Below, one piece after another: positions 7,350 through 13,720 of a stretch of DNA of 13,837 bases. Origin of the DNA: Halovenus sp. (GTDB taxonomy: Archaea > Halobacteriota > Halobacteria > Halobacteriales > Haloarculaceae). Positions within the stretch are counted from its first letter, which is position 1. Every line of letters begins with the position of its first letter. Position numbers and translations under genes: made by a program. The notes under the pieces were generated by a model. That model made no database searches and had not been told where the DNA came from. It worked only from the letters and a program-made list of their open reading frames with translations. Location of the stretch: positions 1 through 13,837 of the forward strand of contig PUNZ01000232.1 of NCBI GenBank assembly GCA_003551945.1, written 5' to 3'.

Positions 7350-8447
7350 TCATCCGGGAGCGCTTTCTCCGTCAGCGTCCGTGGTATCGTCAGGTTCCGT
7401 TTCAACGATTGAAAGGTCAGCTTGCTCTGGTGGATTTGGACGACCGTCGTCAGGGACTGCACGCAGGCGCTTCGAATTAATGGTTTCGAGCGTCGCAGCG
7501 AGGATACCGATAACGATTGGGCCGACGAACAGACCGACGAATCCAAAGGTAAAGATACCACCAAAGACCCCTGCCAGAATGACGCCAGGATTCAGTCGTG
7601 CTTCGCGGTCAATCACCAACGGGCGAGCGTAGTAATCAATCATACTCACGACGGAAATGCCGTAGGCAAAGAGAAAGACACCAGCAACTGTGTCGCCGAT
7701 AATGACCAAATAAACCGCTGCCGGTGCCCAGATAAGGAAGGCACCGATAAGCGGTAAGAATGCTAACACAGCCATCACAACTGTCCAAAAGATGACGCTC
7801 GGAATGCCGGCAATCCACAGCCCAACCCCGGCAATCAACGCTTGAACGAGTGCTGCAAACGTATGGCCAATAACAGACCCCCACATTGTTTTATTCACCT
7901 TGTGAAAGAGTCGTTGCGTATCTGCAGGGTCAAGCGGGCTCAGCTCCTCAAGCCAGGCCACAAATGCCTGCCCATCTCTAAGCAGGTAAAACACTAAAAA
8001 GAGGACCAGTGCGATGCCGATGAAAAACTGCAGTGCCGTCGAGATGATACCGGTGACGCCGCCAAACATCAACTCGACGACGCCCTCTGCTGTGTCAGTA
8101 AGCAGCGTCACTAGTTCGATTTCCGCGCCTGTCAGCTCCTCAACGCGCTCTTCGATGATGTCGACTTGCAACATCAAATCACCTTCCGCAACTGCCTGCA
8201 AATCCTGTGCGAAGACCCAGAAAATATAGAGAAAAGGCAACACGATAGCGACGATAGCTGCGCCAATCAAAATAACTGCGCTCACAAACGACCCCACGTA
8301 TGGTCTGAGACGAGAATGAAGCGGATACAGCACATACGCAAGAATAACCGAGAGGAGGATGTACTGGAGCACTGGAAGGACAATAAACAGCGTGAGAAGG
8401 CTGATGATGGCAAGAATCAACAGCAAAAACTTGGTATCAGTATTCAT
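7350..8447 (-). CDS. AI-2E/PerM-family membrane permease
   Basis: This integral membrane protein has 365 residues and about seven or eight hydrophobic segments: a pair near residues 6-40, one at 52-76, then, after a soluble loop, others from about 125 to 340. The soluble loop (about 80-120) is acidic with a helical stretch, IIEERVEELTGAEIEL. Family marks are LVFYLLRDG, the FLPLIGAFLIWAPAAVYL segment, and the late RLNPGVILAGVFGGIFTFGFVGLFVGP region. Members have been linked to autoinducer-2 export, sodium/proton exchange or other small-molecule transport, so no substrate is assigned. The ATG at 8447 starts close to the first TM; a GTG three codons upstream (8456) is equally open. The C-terminal 40 residues are acidic and hydrophilic. 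It stands alone, 119 bases after alaX. Confidence 0.9.
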   Translation of the reverse strand: MNTDTKFLLLILAIISLLTLFIVLPVLQYILLSVILAYVLYPLHSRLRPYVGSFVSAVILIGAAIVAIVLPFLYIFWVFAQDLQAVAEGDLMLQVDIIEERVEELTGAEIELVTLLTDTAEGVVELMFGGVTGIISTALQFFIGIALVLFLVFYLLRDGQAFVAWLEELSPLDPADTQRLFHKVNKTMWGSVIGHTFAALVQALIAGVGLWIAGIPSVIFWTVVMAVLAFLPLIGAFLIWAPAAVYLVIIGDTVAGVFLFAYGISVVSMIDYYARPLVIDREARLNPGVILAGVFGGIFTFGFVGLFVGPIVIGILAATLETINSKRLRAVPDDGRPNPPEQADLSIVETEPDDTTDADGESAPG

Positions 8448-8540
8448 CGTTGACACGGGATGCTAGCATTCATTGTACTGACTTGATATCAGCTTTGTTG
8501 TATCTGCACGAAATTTGGTCCACAAGCTTCGTGAGTTCGG

Positions 8541-8548
8541 CAAAAAAC
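8541..8548 (-). terminator. T-tract after alaX
   Basis: On the minus strand a run of six T (TTTTTTG) lies about 28-34 bases beyond the alaX stop codon. Archaeal RNA polymerase stops at such T-runs without needing a hairpin. It lies in the 119-base gap before the permease gene, which supports separate transcripts. Confidence 0.4.
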
Positions 8549-8575
8549 CATACATCGAAACCAGCGACCGTCATC

Positions 8576-9298
8576 TCACGGCGTAAGCTCGAACTCAATC
8601 CGTTCAGTGTCTTTCCCCTTTGAGGTTCTATCGGTAATCCGTATCGTCCCGACCTCACCAAGGTGCTCAACGTGCGTACCGCCACACGGACACATATCAA
8701 ACGCCGTAATCTCAACGACTCGAAGTGGGTCGACCGAATCTGGAATGAGGTGTAACAATGCCCGCCCTTCATCAACTTCGTCCTCGACCACCTTTCGCGG
8801 ACGGTTTTCTTTGATGACGCTGTAATCGGCTTCGATAGCCTCGTTCGAGAGTTGTTCGATATATTCGATATCGTCATCGTCGAATGCAACCGGTTCGAAA
8901 TCAATCCGTGAACGCGTTTCGTGAATCTGATTTCCCGCGGTGGTTGCCCCATACTCATCTAACACAACCCGAGAAACGACATGCTGGGCCGTGTGCATCC
9001 GCGCAAGTCGTTTTCGTCGGTCTGCATCGACTGCTGCGGAGACGGTCGTCCCCGCTTCCGGGAGGTCACCTGAGCGCTCACCGAGCACATGATGGACATC
9101 GCCATGGTCTTTTCGGACGTCAGTAATCTTCGCTTCACCACCATTCCATGAGATAGTCCCGTTGTCGGCCGGTTGTCCACCCCCTTCCGGATAGAAATAG
9201 GTTCCATCAAGCACAATGAACTCATCAGTCGCTTCCTCAACGGTTGCGTCAAACGAGTAAGTTGTGTCGTCGTCCGGAAGGTAGCGTAATTCTGTCAT
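8576..9298 (-). CDS. alaX: AlaX-type alanyl-tRNA editing hydrolase
   Basis: This 240-residue free-standing editing enzyme removes wrongly attached amino acids (Ser, perhaps Gly) from tRNA-Ala, backing up the editing site of AlaRS. The N-terminal beta-barrel contains YFYPEGGGQPADNG (34-47) and the helical core follows. Zinc ligands are all present: His102 and His106 in MHTAQHVVS, Cys205 and His209 in MCPCGGTH. Having both the GGGQ barrel and the core without a long C-terminal extension fits the middle-sized AlaX class. The ATG at 9298 is chosen over one nine codons upstream because a TATA-like box sits 27 bases before it and because MTELRYLPDDD is the expected opening. It is transcribed away from rps17e across a 145-base shared promoter region. 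Confidence 0.94.
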   Translation of the reverse strand: MTELRYLPDDDTTYSFDATVEEATDEFIVLDGTYFYPEGGGQPADNGTISWNGGEAKITDVRKDHGDVHHVLGERSGDLPEAGTTVSAAVDADRRKRLARMHTAQHVVSRVVLDEYGATTAGNQIHETRSRIDFEPVAFDDDDIEYIEQLSNEAIEADYSVIKENRPRKVVEDEVDEGRALLHLIPDSVDPLRVVEITAFDMCPCGGTHVEHLGEVGTIRITDRTSKGKDTERIEFELTP

Positions 9299-9318
9299 AG
9301 AAGCCGGTAGGGAAGCGG

Positions 9319-9330
9319 AATACATAGTAG
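9319..9330 (-). promoter_or_regulatory. TATA-like box for alaX
   Basis: Minus-strand CTACTATGTATT is centred about 27 bases before the ATG at 9298. This predicts a leaderless message and helps fix the start. Confidence 0.45.
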
Positions 9331-9402
9331 TTGATGACGCGAGAATGGGACACAGTTAGGGCTAAGCGCGGAACACGTTCGCCAAAACGGTGATATCGGT
9401 CT

Positions 9403-9417
9403 CGAAATGTTTTAAAG
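9403..9417 (+). promoter_or_regulatory. BRE/TATA promoter for rps17e
   Basis: CGAAATGTTTTAAAG looks like a B-recognition element followed by a TATA box (TTTTAAA, 9410-9416). Its centre is about 31 bases before the ATG at 9444, so transcription should start within a few bases of the ATG. The GGAGG at 9417-9421 then lies upstream of the transcript and would not act as a ribosome binding site. Confidence 0.55.
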
Positions 9418-9443
9418 GAGGCGTCCGGTATGTTGGGGCAACA

Positions 9444-9638
9444 ATGGCCATCAAACCCGCCTATGTCAAAAAGACCGGTCGAATTCTCATGGAGACATAT
9501 CCGAACGCGTTCGGCCCGGACTTCGAACACAACAAAGAGCGCGTCGAAGAGCTAACCAACATCGAATCGAAGGGTGTTCGTAACCGTATCGCCGGCTACG
9601 TCACACGCAAGCAGCGCTCACAGCGACAAGTCGCATAA
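9444..9638 (+). CDS. rps17e: 30S ribosomal protein S17e
   Basis: This 64-residue protein of the archaeal/eukaryotic small ribosomal subunit has no bacterial counterpart. The whole length matches the family: MAIKPAYVKKTGRILMETYP, then FGPDFEHNKERVEELTNIESKGVRNRIAGYVTRK (partly quoted: NIESKGVRNRIAGYVTRK). Unlike its neighbours it is strongly basic, as expected for an rRNA-binding protein. The ATG at 9444 begins the conserved N-terminus, and the promoter spacing agrees. An in-frame ATG 18 codons upstream would add residues not found in S17e and would lie upstream of the TATA box. The downstream neighbour is a universal stress protein gene 113 bases away. Confidence 0.97.
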   Translation: MAIKPAYVKKTGRILMETYPNAFGPDFEHNKERVEELTNIESKGVRNRIAGYVTRKQRSQRQVA

Positions 9639-9674
9639 CTGGTTTTCAACGCGGATTACCCGAATGCTACGCAG

Positions 9675-9689
9675 TGACAACATTTGTCA
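9675..9689 (+). repeat. Short perfect inverted repeat before uspA
   Basis: TGACAA-CAT-TTGTCA is a perfect 6-base inverted repeat with a 3-base centre, between rps17e and uspA and about 30 bases upstream of the likely uspA TATA box. It could be a dimeric regulator's operator or part of the end of the rps17e transcript. A chance match is possible. Confidence 0.45.
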
Positions 9690-9718
9690 ACACCAATTCT
9701 CACGACAGTGGACCGGCG

Positions 9719-9728
9719 GCTTTTTTGT
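9719..9728 (+). promoter_or_regulatory. T-rich element: uspA TATA box and/or rps17e terminator
   Basis: CTTTTTTGTC lies about 25-33 bases before the uspA ATG at 9752, the right distance for a leaderless promoter. The same six-T run would also stop transcripts coming from rps17e. A GAGAGGT about 8 bases before the ATG could instead be a weak ribosome binding site if the message is longer. Confidence 0.35.
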
Positions 9729-9751
9729 CCCTCCCACAGAGAGGTTAGACA

Positions 9752-10195
9752 ATGGCTGTCGATATCGACCTCGTGCTCGCTGCGCTTGATGGAAGTGATG
9801 AAGCAGCGACCGCAGCGGAGTATGCCGTCGCCCTCGCGGAGCGATACGGTGCGGATGTCCATCTGTTACACGTCGTCGAACAGCGTGTGATGCAAGGGCT
9901 CGAAACCGGTGATGTTACTCCGGAAACCGTCGCGGAACACCAACAAACAGTGACCGAGTCCGCAAACCAGGACCTCCCCGACACAGTCTCCTGTACAACA
10001 TCGACGGTCGTTGGATTCTCTACTGACCGTCTCGGCCAAACACCCGGAAGCGTCACCCTAGATGTTGCGGAGCAACTGGAAGCGGACATGATTGTTGTTC
10101 CGAGACAGACACCGGGGGCGACCGAAGACGGCGTCATCGGAAAAGCAGCGTTGTATATCCTAGAGTACGCAAGCCAGCCTGTTCTCTCGGTCTAA
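9752..10195 (+). CDS. Universal stress protein (UspA family)
   Basis: This single Usp domain has 147 residues and a Rossmann-like alpha/beta fold. The first strand and helix are VLAALDGSDEAATAAEYAVALA, followed by VHLLHVVEQ and a late strand DMIVVPRQ. ATP-binding members carry G-x2-G-x9-G-(S/T) after this strand. Here the segment reads PRQTPGATEDGVIGKAALYI, so the glycine pattern is incomplete and nucleotide binding is doubtful. Usp proteins are usually dimeric and raise stress survival in ways that are poorly defined. The start at 9752 gives the standard N-terminus. The stop codon abuts the stop of the convergent acetyltransferase gene. Confidence 0.92.
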   Translation: MAVDIDLVLAALDGSDEAATAAEYAVALAERYGADVHLLHVVEQRVMQGLETGDVTPETVAEHQQTVTESANQDLPDTVSCTTSTVVGFSTDRLGQTPGSVTLDVAEQLEADMIVVPRQTPGATEDGVIGKAALYILEYASQPVLSV

Positions 10196-10726
10196 TTAGT
10201 CATATCCGAGACGAACGGTCATCTGTATCTCAAAGCTCGTATTGTCCATTCGCTCGAACCCAAGTTTTTCATACACCGCAATAGCGGGTTTATTCCAGCG
10301 CTCAACCGAGAGCCAAACACGATTGATACCTTGAGACTGTCCCTCACCGAGCACTGTTCGGAGTAGTTCGGTCCCAATACCAGCGTTCTGGTGGGATTGA
10401 ATGACGAAGATAGCAAGTTCGTAACTTTCGTCCTCATCAGCGACGAGCATCGCGTGGCCGACCGCCTCATCACCATCCCAGGCGATGACGTTAAGCGATT
10501 TGTCCTCTGTGACGATATTCAGCCACTTGCGAATCGGTTCTTCACCACTGGGTGGGATTCCCTGTGCCCGGTCTTCAGAGTCAAACTCGAGATACATCTC
10601 AATTAACGGTTCGATGCACTCGTCCGTCGCTTGCCGAATCTCTATCGACCGACCATCCCCGTCAGAGAAGCCAAAAGGTGGGGTGGGCAGGTCTTCAAGT
10701 GGCTCGTCTGGATAGCGTAGCGTCAT
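10196..10726 (-). CDS. GNAT-family N-acetyltransferase
   Basis: This 176-residue protein should transfer an acetyl group from acetyl-CoA to an amine; the acceptor is unknown. The GNAT core is clear. The strand LAIFVIQ leads into the acetyl-CoA pyrophosphate loop QNAGIG (113-118) and helix TELLRTVL. Motif B is VERWNKPAIAVYEKLGFERM (141-160). An N-terminal acidic segment precedes the first GNAT strand (SIEIRQA at 27-33). The ATG at 10726 overlaps the TGA of the upstream usp gene (ATGA), which points to translational coupling as last gene of the DUF5788-polX-usp operon. Its own stop is directly adjacent to the stop of the convergent uspA. Confidence 0.92.
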   Translation of the reverse strand: MTLRYPDEPLEDLPTPPFGFSDGDGRSIEIRQATDECIEPLIEMYLEFDSEDRAQGIPPSGEEPIRKWLNIVTEDKSLNVIAWDGDEAVGHAMLVADEDESYELAIFVIQSHQNAGIGTELLRTVLGEGQSQGINRVWLSVERWNKPAIAVYEKLGFERMDNTSFEIQMTVRLGYD

Positions 10727-11085
10727 CGTACTAACGTCACCGTGGTCTGTGCGTTCAGTAGCACGAACTCAATCGTATTCGAGAGATTGATTTTCCCGAG
10801 CGGGCTCCGCCGACCGCCCGGCAGGACGATTCTGTCAAACCCTTCCCGTTCTGCAAGTTCGATGAGTTGACTTCCCGGTTGGTCTTCAAGCCGTACGATC
10901 TCAACGTCCATCTCGTAGGCGGAGAGTTCTTCAGATACAAGCGATTCGATTTCATCAAGCCCTTCTTGGCCGTCGGTATACAGCGCAACAGTCACGCCAC
11001 CACCGAGTTCCTGAGCCCGTTCGAGGCTTTCTTCAAGCGCCCGGAGCCCATAATCGCTCCCGTCAACGCCAACGATAAGTTGCAT
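10723..11085 (-). CDS. Universal stress protein (UspA family), short form
   Basis: This single Usp domain of 120 residues is shorter than most. It opens with MQLIVGVDGSDYGLRALEES, and has a middle strand VTVALYTDGQ and a late segment RIVLPGGRRSPLGKINLSNT. The last part resembles the ATP loop G-x2-G-x9-G-(S/T) but has SN where GS is usual, so ATP binding is uncertain. The ATG at 11085 is preferred to one 25 codons upstream, because the Usp fold starts directly after it and the extra residues would run into polX. It lies 46 bases after polX and overlaps the acetyltransferase gene by four bases. Whether it has its own promoter (a weak CCTTTTGAGG near 11112-11121) is unclear. Confidence 0.9.
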   Translation of the reverse strand: MQLIVGVDGSDYGLRALEESLERAQELGGGVTVALYTDGQEGLDEIESLVSEELSAYEMDVEIVRLEDQPGSQLIELAEREGFDRIVLPGGRRSPLGKINLSNTIEFVLLNAQTTVTLVR

Positions 11086-11131
11086 ATCCTGTCTATCGGT
11101 GTCCACCCTCAAAAGGTCAACGCAGAGAGTC

Positions 11132-12871
11132 TCAGTTGAGAACCTCACGGAGCGATTCAATACTGCCAGCGTTCAGAATATCATCCGCAGTCGCCCATCC
11201 ACGACGGGCTGTGTGGACCCCAAACCGCATGTGGTCGTAGCCTGCTGGCGCGTGTGCGTCCGTGTTGATGGTAATCTTCGCCCCCTGTTCGATGGCTTGT
11301 TTAACTGCGTGCCCAGAGAGGTCAAGCCGACGCGGGTGAGCATTAATCTCAAGTGCAGTGTCGTGTTCCGCAGCGACTTCGCCAACAGCAGCCATATCGA
11401 GGTCCATCCCTGCACGCTGGTTCAACCGTCGGCCAGTCGGGTGGGCAATAACATCAACTTCCGGGTGTCGTGCGGCGGTACAGAGGCGGTCAGTTCCATC
11501 TCCATCGAGAGAACTGTGTGGCGCAGCAATGACGATATCAAGGTCCGCCAAGACGTCGTCGCTAACCGACACAGAGCCATCAGTGTGGATATTTGCCTCA
11601 ATACCGGCGAGAACGGTGATATCGTGCTCTGCACCAACGCGCCGAATCACATCGAGTTGCTCACGGATTTCGTCATCGTCGAGGCCGACGCCGGAGAGAA
11701 TGCCGGGACCGGAAGCATGGTCGGTGATAGCCACGTAATCGTGCCCGTACTGCATCGCTGCCTCAACCATCTCCGAAATTGAGTCCGACCCGTCGGACCA
11801 CGTCGTGTGGGTGTGTAAATCACCTCGGATGTCCGTAGATTCGACTAACGGCGGGAGGTCATCGGCTGCTGCCGCGGCCAACTCGCCGCGGTTCTCACGG
11901 AGTTCTGGTGGAATCCACGACAGCCCCACAGCATCGTAGACACCCGTTTCACTCTCGCCAGCGACACGGTCACCAATCCGCTGGTCTGCCTCAGGGTCCG
12001 AAACTGCCGAGACATCGAAGACGCCGTACTCGTTGACTTTCAACTCGCGGTCGATTGCGCGGTTACGAACAGCCACGTTGTGATTTTTACTGCCGGTAAA
12101 GTACTGGAGTGCAGCACCAAATTCCGTTGGGTCAACGACCCGGAGGTCAATCTGGACGGCATCGGCACGGATCGTTGCCTTACTCGTTCCGGCCGAGAGG
12201 ACGCGGTCACAGTCGTCCCATTCGGTAAATGCCGTAATGACCGTTTCCCCATCGGTCGAGCCAACCAGCACATCAACGTCGCCTATCGTCGGCTTCCAGC
12301 GGCGAATCGAGCCAGCAAGCGCCACCTGCTCCGCTGCCTCAACGTCATCGAGATACGAGCATACTGCTTCCCCGCGTGGGCGGGCAACACCCAGCAGTTC
12401 CCGTTGGTGTGCCTCGCGCGCAAACGGAATCCCGTCCAGAATGTTTGCTTCTGTCTTTTGCCCAAATCCAGAGAGGTCGCGGATATTCCCTGCCTCAGCA
12501 GCCGCTTCGAGGTCATCCAGTGTCTTGATTCCAAGCTCCTCATACAGTCTCCCCACGGTTTTCGGGCCAACCCCTTCGACACTCGTGAGTGCCTCCATCT
12601 CGACCGGAAGCTCTTCGCGCAGTGTTTCGAGTTCTGCGATTTCCCCGGTGTCAACGTATTCGACGATTTTTGCAGAGATGGCATCCCCGACCGCCTCAAT
12701 CTCCGCGACAGCATCTTCACCCTCTGTTGCAAGGCCATCAACAGCGGCTGTGTGGTCTCGGATGTTTTCCGCTGCTCGTCGGTATGCGCGGGGTTTGTAC
12801 TCGACGCCCTTTGCTTCGAGCAAGTCTGCAAAGGCTTCAAGCTCTCTGGCAATTTCGTCGTTTTTGCTCAT
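11132..12871 (-). CDS. polX: Family X DNA polymerase with PHP domain (PolX)
   Basis: This 579-residue repair polymerase should fill short gaps in base-excision or end-joining repair, and its PHP domain should give Mn-dependent 3'-5' exonuclease activity. In order it has an N-terminal 8-kDa-like helical domain (1-85), an HhH with SVEGVGPKTVGRLYEELGI (97-115), and a second HhH-like LSGFGQKTEANIL (133-145). The nucleotidyltransferase core follows: GSIRRWKPTIGDVDVLV with Asp198 and Asp200, and the third Asp242 in VQIDLRVV. The C-terminal PHP domain has DLHTHTTWSDG (His353, His355, Asp360), YVAITDHASG, IEANIH, HPTGR and INTDAHA. All expected metal ligands appear present. The ATG at 12871 overlaps the stop of the DUF5788 gene (ATGA). 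GGGGTGG just upstream could act as a ribosome binding site. Confidence 0.96.
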   Translation of the reverse strand: MSKNDEIARELEAFADLLEAKGVEYKPRAYRRAAENIRDHTAAVDGLATEGEDAVAEIEAVGDAISAKIVEYVDTGEIAELETLREELPVEMEALTSVEGVGPKTVGRLYEELGIKTLDDLEAAAEAGNIRDLSGFGQKTEANILDGIPFAREAHQRELLGVARPRGEAVCSYLDDVEAAEQVALAGSIRRWKPTIGDVDVLVGSTDGETVITAFTEWDDCDRVLSAGTSKATIRADAVQIDLRVVDPTEFGAALQYFTGSKNHNVAVRNRAIDRELKVNEYGVFDVSAVSDPEADQRIGDRVAGESETGVYDAVGLSWIPPELRENRGELAAAAADDLPPLVESTDIRGDLHTHTTWSDGSDSISEMVEAAMQYGHDYVAITDHASGPGILSGVGLDDDEIREQLDVIRRVGAEHDITVLAGIEANIHTDGSVSVSDDVLADLDIVIAAPHSSLDGDGTDRLCTAARHPEVDVIAHPTGRRLNQRAGMDLDMAAVGEVAAEHDTALEINAHPRRLDLSGHAVKQAIEQGAKITINTDAHAPAGYDHMRFGVHTARRGWATADDILNAGSIESLREVLN

Positions 12872-13323
12872 CGTCTGCCACCCCGTGAGTTGACTTTCCC
12901 CCCGTCTGCACCGTCATTGCCAAGCGCCTGCTTGAGAAACGACATCCATCGCTTTCGGTCGGCGGCCTCCTGCGCTCGTTGCTCTGCTTCCAAATCAACC
13001 GGGCCAAGATTTTCGAGTTCAGTGAGCGCCCGGTCGATACCGATAATCGACCGAGCAATTTCCTCCCCTTCCTCAAACGTAATCTCACCCGACTCAATCT
13101 GTTCTTTGCGCTCGATACGCTCACGGCGGAGATTTCGCTTGGCGCGCTCGACGCGGTCTTTTTCACCCGGGGGAACCGTCTCGCGGCGTCGGATTTCGAA
13201 GACAAACTCCTGAAGCTCGACGGGCTTGCCCTGTACTGTAATCCGTTCCGGAATCCGTGCGCCGATGGTCGCACCGTCGCGTTCGATACGTTCCAACAGC
13301 TGTTTTCGCTGGAACTCCTTCAC
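12868..13323 (-). CDS. DUF5788-family protein
   Basis: This soluble, highly charged protein of about 151 residues is of unknown function; I recognise it as the haloarchaeal DUF5788 type. It is probably mostly helical. It opens KEFQRKQLLERIERDGATIG, continues with ITVQGKPVELQEFVFEIRR, and then has a long Arg/Glu-rich helix region (about 52-90). ELENLGPVDLEAEQRAQEAA and RKRWMSFLKQALG follow, with a Gly-rich tail. No catalytic motif is seen. The GTG at 13323 is chosen because homologous-looking sequence starts there and no in-frame ATG lies near the predicted transcription start; ATG codons much further upstream (about 13416-13482) precede or overlap the TATA box. It is translationally coupled to polX through an ATGA overlap, so a link to DNA repair is plausible but inferred. 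Confidence 0.82.
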   Translation of the reverse strand: MKEFQRKQLLERIERDGATIGARIPERITVQGKPVELQEFVFEIRRRETVPPGEKDRVERAKRNLRRERIERKEQIESGEITFEEGEEIARSIIGIDRALTELENLGPVDLEAEQRAQEAADRKRWMSFLKQALGNDGADGGKVNSRGGRR

Positions 13324-13401
13324 AACAGCAATTACGAACGTGAGCCATTTCGCTCCTTCGGCTAGTCGGTACGAACTTCGGTCCCGAAGGTACTGACATC
13401 C

Positions 13402-13411
13402 TGATAAAAAG
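13402..13411 (-). promoter_or_regulatory. TATA box for the DUF5788-polX operon
   Basis: On the minus strand CTTTTTATCAG contains a good TATA-like core (TTTTTATC) about 80 bases upstream of the GTG at 13323. The predicted start near 13380 would leave a leader of about 57 bases, so this operon would not be leaderless. Confidence 0.45.
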
Positions 13412-13590
13412 GAAGCCATTCCAGTCATGACGGATGAGTAGATACCTCCTGAATGACGCACTATCGTGCTAGTTGTTACCAATATTTTGAAGTGAGAGCT
13501 CTAACAACCCGTTCGCTGGCTTCAGACTGTCCCTATGGCAGGGTCACTACACTGGTTGAGATAGAGATGCTTAACGGGCAGAGAAGCCAG

Positions 13591-13603
13591 TATAAAATTT
13601 ATA
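13591..13603. repeat. Perfect A/T palindrome carrying TATA boxes on both strands
   Basis: TATAAA-A-TTTATA is a perfect 6-base inverted repeat with one central base. It presents a TATA-box-like sequence in both directions. It could drive short transcripts either way or bind a regulator; no gene is spaced correctly from it. Confidence 0.4.
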
Positions 13604-13685
13604 ACGGATTCTAAGCGCTTTGTAAAATATCGAAGGTTGGCCGTATTTTGGCAAAACAAGACAAAACAAACTGAACTCTCACGCA

Positions 13686-13694
13686 GTTATATAC
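13686..13694 (+). promoter_or_regulatory. TATA box for the right-edge gene
   Basis: GTTATATAC is centred about 31 bases before the ATG at 13721. Transcription would start within about five bases of the ATG, giving a nearly leaderless message. Confidence 0.55.
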
Positions 13695-13720
13695 GGGTAT
13701 CTGTTGTATGGATAACTGTG

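Larger units (their letters stand above)
13324..13720. other. Gene-free region between the polX operon and the right-edge gene
   Basis: I see no convincing protein gene in these 397 bases. The left 90 bases hold the leader and promoter of the minus-strand operon. From about 13480 the DNA is A/T-rich and contains several structural marks: a TATA-like AATATTTT at 13481, AGAGCTCT at 13495-13502, a CCCT/AGGG hairpin near 13531-13542, and CTGGCTTC (13516-13523) matched by GAAGCCAG (13583-13590). It also holds the palindrome TATAAA-A-TTTATA (13591-13603) and an AAAATA...TATTTT pair at 13624-13649. The promoter of the right-edge gene follows. A small RNA or a regulator-binding region is possible. 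Confidence 0.6.

Noticed and set aside
8470..8958. Minus-strand frame overlapping alaX and running into the gap after it
   Set aside because: It overlaps the AlaX core including its Cys/His zinc site. The product is basic and Ser/Arg-rich, and the T-tract at 8541-8548 falls inside it.
9417..9421. GGAGG as a ribosome binding site for rps17e
   Set aside because: It is 23 bases from the ATG, too far for base pairing to position the ribosome, and lies just after the TATA box, upstream of the expected transcript start.
11099..11782. Open frame on the plus strand opposite the 3' part of polX
   Set aside because: It is antisense to the PHP domain, whose metal-binding motifs are clear on the minus strand, and has no recognisable domain.
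12080..13213. Long open frame on the plus strand across polX and the DUF5788 gene
   Set aside because: It is antisense to two well-supported, translationally coupled genes. Its predicted protein is Cys-, Arg- and Ser-rich and shows no family motif or haloarchaeal acidity. It arises from codon bias.
13324..13482. N-terminal extension of the DUF5788 protein up to 13482
   Set aside because: The extra residues would be read from sequence that overlaps or precedes the TATA box near 13406, and they do not look like DUF5788. The GTG at 13323 gives the expected N-terminus.
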